Assembly: GCA_023511535.1 (NCBI GenBank)
Contig: JAIMBK010000018.1
Coordinates: 1 to 44,978, forward strand
Reading direction: 5' to 3'
DNA length: 44,978 nt
DNA from: Armatimonadota bacterium
Lineage (GTDB): Bacteria > Bacillota > Desulfotomaculia > Desulfotomaculales > Nap2-2B
Shown piece after piece: positions 42,046 to 44,978 of the stretch. The stretch's first letter is position 1. Each line of letters opens with the position of its first letter. The position numbers and the translations under genes are program-made. The notes under the pieces are model-generated. The model worked only from the letters and a program-made list of their open reading frames with translations. It ran no database searches and had not been told where the DNA came from.

Positions 42046-42165
42046 TTGAGACGCGTAAGTCTCTTACTTATTATAGGATTTGTAGTTATCAATATTGCTG
42101 GCTTTGTCGAAGACGTATTGTACAAATTTATCATGAAAGGAGTATGTTATGATTGGTTTGCTTAA
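42046..42165 (+). pseudogene. C-terminal fragment of a membrane protein
   Basis: Right after the GH18 stop an unstarted frame encodes VSLLLIIGFVVINIAGFVED followed by VLYKFIMKGVCYDWFA. It looks like the last transmembrane helix and tail of a larger protein whose front was lost at a junction near 42045-42055. GC falls sharply here. Its 3' end overlaps the start of the next gene, as adjacent genes often do. Confidence 0.4.
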
Positions 42166-42463
42166 TCTTGGCAGCTTCGTGCTTGGTCTAATTGCTTGGA
42201 TACTTCCTGTTGTTAATCTCATGCGATATAAAAAGCATGACTACAGGAATTGGGTCACTCTTTCCATTATGAGCATCAGTGCTTGTGCTATTTCGCTATG
42301 TTTCCAGATTTTCTATAACTATCATCTGGTTAAGATTGCGGATTGGTCTGCTCTTATGGACATAACGGATAATGTGGCGTTCGTCGCAGCAGTTCTTCTC
42401 ATCGTTACCATCATTTTAAATGCAATTACTCTGCTTGTATATCATGACAGAACAGCAAAGTAA
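42149..42463 (+). CDS. small AT-rich membrane protein, unknown function
   Basis: A 104-aa protein with three hydrophobic helices (LGSFVLGLIAWILPVVNLMR, WVTLSIMSISACAISLCFQI, then NVAFVAAVLLIVTIILNAIT). I do not recognise the family with confidence; similar small proteins occur on clostridial and streptococcal islands. ATG 42149 follows AAAGGAG. Codon use and base composition differ strongly from the neighbours, indicating recent transfer. Confidence 0.65.
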   Translation: MIGLLNLGSFVLGLIAWILPVVNLMRYKKHDYRNWVTLSIMSISACAISLCFQIFYNYHLVKIADWSALMDITDNVAFVAAVLLIVTIILNAITLLVYHDRTAK

Positions 42464-42790
42464 GATGTCAGTCCAGAACAGGTTGAAAAAATAAAGAAGG
42501 AAAAAACTGATGGGTGGTATGAAGTAGACTTTCCACCTATTATTGACAAGATGCTGTGGGAGAAAACACAGGAAAAGAGAATACAGTCCAGAGGCGGATT
42601 TAACCGCAAGAGACCCAAGCCTATACTTGCCGGCCGTATCTTCTGCGGTATCTGCCAACGTCCGTTCCATGATGCGATGTATAACAGGGAGACGAAGCTG
42701 GTTTTCAAATGTAACTATCTGGCCCTTTACCGGGACTACGACCGCTTCCTGCAGGAAGCCTCCCTTGAAAACCTGTGTATGGCTGTCAGG
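42464..42790 (+). pseudogene. serine recombinase fragment (zinc beta-ribbon region)
   Basis: The frame after the stop of the preceding gene reads WYEVDFPPIIDKMLWEKTQE, then PILAGRIFCGICQRPFHDAM and LVFKCNYLA. This matches the middle of large serine recombinases (the pattern PIIDKELWEKVQ, then LSGLLRCGHCGR). The catalytic N-terminal domain is absent, and the second Cys pair and C-terminal coil are lost near 42790, where the sequence passes into the vapC gene on the other strand. A remnant of an integrated element. Confidence 0.6.
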
Positions 42791-42796
42791 CCTCTT

Positions 42797-43222
42797 TTAA
42801 GGAAACACTTCAAAGCCCATTTGCCGGAAGTGCTGATCAAAGGCAAAAGCTTTCCGGCAGCCCAGCCTGGACATAACCGCAAAGCTCAGGCAATCCGTAA
42901 AGCTAAAGTCCTTGTCGGTGTATTTTTTGGCCAGTTCCCAGGCTAAATGCTCATCCACTTCCTGCACCCGGAAGTATTTTAACACTTCGCTGGTTCGGAT
43001 GCTTTCGCCGATCGCGATGGCAACCTGGTGAAACCGGCAAAAGTAAGCGTACACTTCCGCAAAAACGAAGTTTGTCGTTACCGGGATAACTCTTAAAGAA
43101 GAAATGTTCGCCGGGGTGAAAAAGCCGGCTGCCGCCTCATGATTAAGATCGCTTCGATCATAAAGAGCAATGAATGCGGAAGTATCGATGAACAGCCATT
43201 CTTTTTTTCTGCTTTTAACCAT
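42797..43222 (-). CDS. vapC: PIN-domain toxin, VapC-like
   Basis: A 141-aa PIN-domain ribonuclease. The acidic active site is readable: Asp in WLFIDTSAFIALYDRSD, Glu in NFVFAEVYAYF, and Asp in DFSFTDCLSFAVMSRL, with a late Asp in KAFAFDQHFRQMG. VapC toxins cut tRNA or rRNA; the target here is unknown. ATG 43222 overlaps the antitoxin stop by 8 nt (ATGGTTAA), a coupling typical of such pairs. The frame upstream to 43282 is antitoxin sequence in another phase. Confidence 0.88.
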   Translation of the reverse strand: MVKSRKKEWLFIDTSAFIALYDRSDLNHEAAAGFFTPANISSLRVIPVTTNFVFAEVYAYFCRFHQVAIAIGESIRTSEVLKYFRVQEVDEHLAWELAKKYTDKDFSFTDCLSFAVMSRLGCRKAFAFDQHFRQMGFEVFP

Positions 43223-43508
43223 CGGAACCCCGCTTTTTTCTATTTTGCTGGTTCGGGAACCGGCCGTAAATGTACCGGTCATGGTTTAACGAGCCGTTTT
43301 TGCGGCCGGTGGCAAAGCTTTCCCGCCCCAGCCGGAAAATAGGGTCGTCCTCCTTGATTTCCTCATTTTTTTCCAGTTCACGGTCGAGCAGACGGCGGAC
43401 TACTTCAGCCATACTGATCTGGTAACGGGCAGACTGTTCTTTTAAAAAACGGTAATGTTCTTCATCCAGGTAAAGCTGCGTTCTATATTTATAGTTATTC
43501 ACAACCAT
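43215..43508 (-). CDS. vapB: ribbon-helix-helix antitoxin, VapB-like
   Basis: A 97-aa protein with an N-terminal ribbon-helix-helix DNA-binding part (YKYRTQLYLDEEHYRFLKEQ, then ISMAEVVRRLLDRELEKNEE) and a flexible basic C-terminal tail (FPNQQNRKKRGSDG) that would wrap the toxin. The start is ATG 43508 or GTG 43502/43511. It is the first gene of the vapBC operon and should repress it through the direct repeats at 43515-43540. Confidence 0.85.
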   Translation of the reverse strand: MVVNNYKYRTQLYLDEEHYRFLKEQSARYQISMAEVVRRLLDRELEKNEEIKEDDPIFRLGRESFATGRKNGSLNHDRYIYGRFPNQQNRKKRGSDG

Positions 43509-43514
43509 CACCTG

Positions 43515-43548
43515 ATTACAGCATACATTATTACAGCATACCTGTCAA
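43515..43548 (-). promoter_or_regulatory. vapBC promoter with direct-repeat operator
   Basis: On the minus strand TTGACA (43543-43548), 17 nt, TATGCT (43520-43525). Two TATGCTGTAAT copies (43530-43540 and 43515-43525), 15 nt apart, cover the spacer and the -10 box, as expected for an RHH antitoxin operator. Confidence 0.7.
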
Positions 43549-43694
43549 GAGAGGAAACCCTTGGAGTTTTACCCGGCCGCGTAAAAGTGAGCCGGGTCTT
43601 CGGGTATTCCGTACGTGGCCGGGCCCGGCCTCCGCCAACAAAGAAAAGACGGCCTTCCGATCGGCGGGGAAGGCATTGGCTGGAACCGCTTCTT

Positions 43695-44135
43695 TTACCG
43701 GCCGCCATCCTCGCCTTTGCCCCGGGGTTTACGCGCCCGGACGAAGGCGCTCACCAGGGAACCGGCGTAAGGAGCCAGCTGCTTCTCCATTTTCTCTGTC
43801 AGGAGCCCCTCCGGGAAATCTGCCCGGCTAAAAACACGGGTAACCTCCAGTCCGATTTCGGCAAAACCCGCCTCCACCAGCAGGTGCCGGTATTCTTCGG
43901 CGGTCAGGGCGCCGACAGCCAGGGCGGCGGGGTTGCCGCAGCCCAGGGAAGCCGCCAGCAATTCCGGCGGCAATCCCGTTATCTCCCCGGGGGTATAATT
44001 TTCCGCACAACAAAACCCGGCGGCAGTTCCGGCGGGGGCACAGCAACTCCCCTTACCCTGTTCCCGGGCCAACCGGGCCAGCTCGGCGTACTTTTCCCGC
44101 ACCGCTTTCTTCAAGGAATCAGGCTTGTCTTGCAT
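43695..44135 (-). pseudogene. arsenite methyltransferase ArsM-like, core deleted
   Basis: The 146-aa frame has the ArsM N-terminus (LKKAVREKYAELARLAREQG, then Cys pairs GSCCAPAG and GFCCAENY, then LPPELLAASLGCGNPAAL). It jumps directly to the ArsM C-terminus (GALTAEEYRHLLVEAGFAEI, then VFSRADFPEGLLTEKMEKQL). The roughly 120 residues between, with the SAM-binding glycine motif and the catalytic Cys, are missing without loss of frame. The product cannot be an active methyltransferase but may still bind arsenic through its Cys. ATG 44135 follows GGGAGG. It overlaps the end of the marR remnant by 17 nt. Confidence 0.75.
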
Positions 44136-44386
44136 CACAACAACCTCCCTTTATTTCTTGCATGGCCTCCACCAGCAAACCCAGGCTCTCCAGGACCGCC
44201 TTTCGTTTTTCCGGTTGAATGTGTTTTAATATTTCTTGCGTATATGCCTTCATGTTCCGGTTGATGTTTTCGACCAGCTCCTTTCCGCCATCCGTCAAGG
44301 TCAAGATTGATCTACGCCGGTCCAAGCTGCTGACCTCCCTTTTGAGGAGATCTTGCCGGACCAGGCCGTCCGCCACCGGCTTTTAA
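44119..44386 (-). pseudogene. MarR-family regulator, 5'-truncated
   Basis: The frame reads KPVADGLVRQDLLKREVSSL, then DRRRSILTLTDGGKELVENI, which is the recognition-helix end and wing of a MarR protein, followed by the C-terminal dimerisation helix (PEKRKAVLESLGLLVEAMQE) and a Cys pair (GGCCDARQA). An in-frame stop lies immediately upstream (near 44387) and the front helices are absent. As it overlaps the ArsM-like gene, the two probably formed one arsenic-responsive operon before decay. Confidence 0.65.
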
Positions 44387-44544
44387 CGGGCGGCGGATCG
44401 TTGTTGCTGCAGCTGTAGCAATGTTATCGGCAAACATGGTATAATACTCGTTAATGAAGGCAAAAGGATTGTCTATACCAGAACCAGGGATAGAAAATAA
44501 ACAGCCGCTGCCAATCGCTGCCGCGAAAAAGGAGAATTCTCACC

Positions 44545-44978
44545 ATGACCGTGCGGGAACTGTTAGAAATCATCGCCAACGGGGAAAACTCCGCTGTAGA
44601 ATTTAAGCGGGAAACCGTCAGGCCCGAACACCTGGCCGAGGAAATCGTGGCCTTTGCCAATCTGGAGGGAGGAACCATTTTCATCGGCGTGGCGGACGAC
44701 GGTTTCATTGAGGGTGTGCAAAGGGAAGACCTGGAAGAATGGCTGATGAATATCTGTTCCCACAACGTCATCCCCGCCATCATCCCTTTTTATGAAAAAG
44801 TTCAGGTCGAAGGGAAAACCGTAGCCGTTTTAAAAATTCCCAAAGGCGCGCATAAACCTTACCAGACGGCGGCGGGGAAATACTTTATCCGCGTTGGTTC
44901 GACGAAACGCCTGGCCACCAGGGAAGACCTGGCCAGGTTATTCCAGTTGTCCGGAATGGTTCACTACGATATAACTCC
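44545..44978 (+). CDS. AlbA_2 / Schlafen-like DNA-binding-domain protein (runs off the right edge)
   Basis: The first 144 residues are visible. They match the AlbA_2 (divergent AAA_4) domain: NGENSAVEFKRETVRPEHLA, then EEIVAFANLEGGTIFIGVAD with DGFIEGV, and the late strand KPYQTAAGKYFIRVGSTKRL. Proteins of this kind are putative helicases or regulators and are frequent on accessory islands and near toxin-antitoxin loci; the role here is unknown. ATG 44545 has AAAGGAGA about 10 nt upstream. TATAAT at 44440-44445 may be the -10 box, with a poor -35. Confidence 0.85.
   Translation, partial: MTVRELLEIIANGENSAVEFKRETVRPEHLAEEIVAFANLEGGTIFIGVADDGFIEGVQREDLEEWLMNICSHNVIPAIIPFYEKVQVEGKTVAVLKIPKGAHKPYQTAAGKYFIRVGSTKRLATREDLARLFQLSGMVHYDIT

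Noticed and set aside
1-44978. CRISPR array, tRNA, rRNA or replication origin
   Set aside because: No regularly spaced repeats, no cloverleaf with CCA-type end, no rRNA blocks and no DnaA-box cluster were noticed.

Overview
The window looks like a chromosomal segment of a GC-rich, endospore-forming clostridium, probably of the Peptococcaceae (Desulfotomaculum/Pelotomaculum type). This placement is inferred from content: a complete mur/fts (dcw) cluster runs into spoIIGA-sigE-sigG, the MurE is of the meso-DAP type, an AOR-family tungsten enzyme is present, and TTG/GTG starts follow strong GGAGG-type ribosome sites. No rRNA, tRNA or CRISPR array was seen.

Left part (1-9.6 kb). A partial IS4-like transposase (minus strand) has truncated an aldehyde:ferredoxin oxidoreductase gene. 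Next come a five-gene branched-chain amino-acid ABC transporter (livJHMGF), a PAS-PAS-AAA+-HTH sigma-54 activator, and an AbrB-like antitoxin / RelE-like toxin pair with its own consensus promoter and a 19-nt palindrome.

Centre (9.65-33.5 kb, all minus strand). In transcription order: mraZ, rsmH, ftsL, a PASTA-containing class B PBP, murE, murF, mraY, murD, ftsW, murG, murC, murB, murA, ftsQ, two DUF881 genes, sbp, ftsZ, then spoIIGA, sigE, sigG. ftsA is absent from its usual place before ftsZ. Readable control sites are three 10-nt MraZ boxes before mraZ, a sigma-A promoter before ftsQ, a terminator after ftsZ, a spoIIG-like promoter with a 22-nt spacer, and a sigma-F/G-type promoter before sigG. 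The intergenic spaces carry several families of degenerate oligonucleotide repeats that repeatedly sit directly against stop codons. One copy is translated as a basic tail on MurG, and two are large compound palindromes sharing a core.

Right part (33.6-42.0 kb). A zinc-ribbon protein, a DUF1614 membrane protein, a metallophosphoesterase, an orphan OmpR-type response regulator, a lipoprotein with integrin-like and TPR repeats, an ECF sigma factor, and a secreted GH18-type hydrolase with stalk domains. The lipoprotein and the ECF sigma genes are divergent, and each has the same operator-promoter design (two TTGTAAC copies 11 nt apart, then 21 nt to TATAAT). The GH18 gene has an ECF-type promoter. 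Together these suggest a small envelope-stress or phosphate-type regulon.

Right end (42.0-45.0 kb). An AT-rich transfer scar with a serine-recombinase remnant, a VapBC toxin-antitoxin pair, a marR-arsM pair in which both genes are decayed, and the start of an AlbA_2/Schlafen-like gene that leaves the window.
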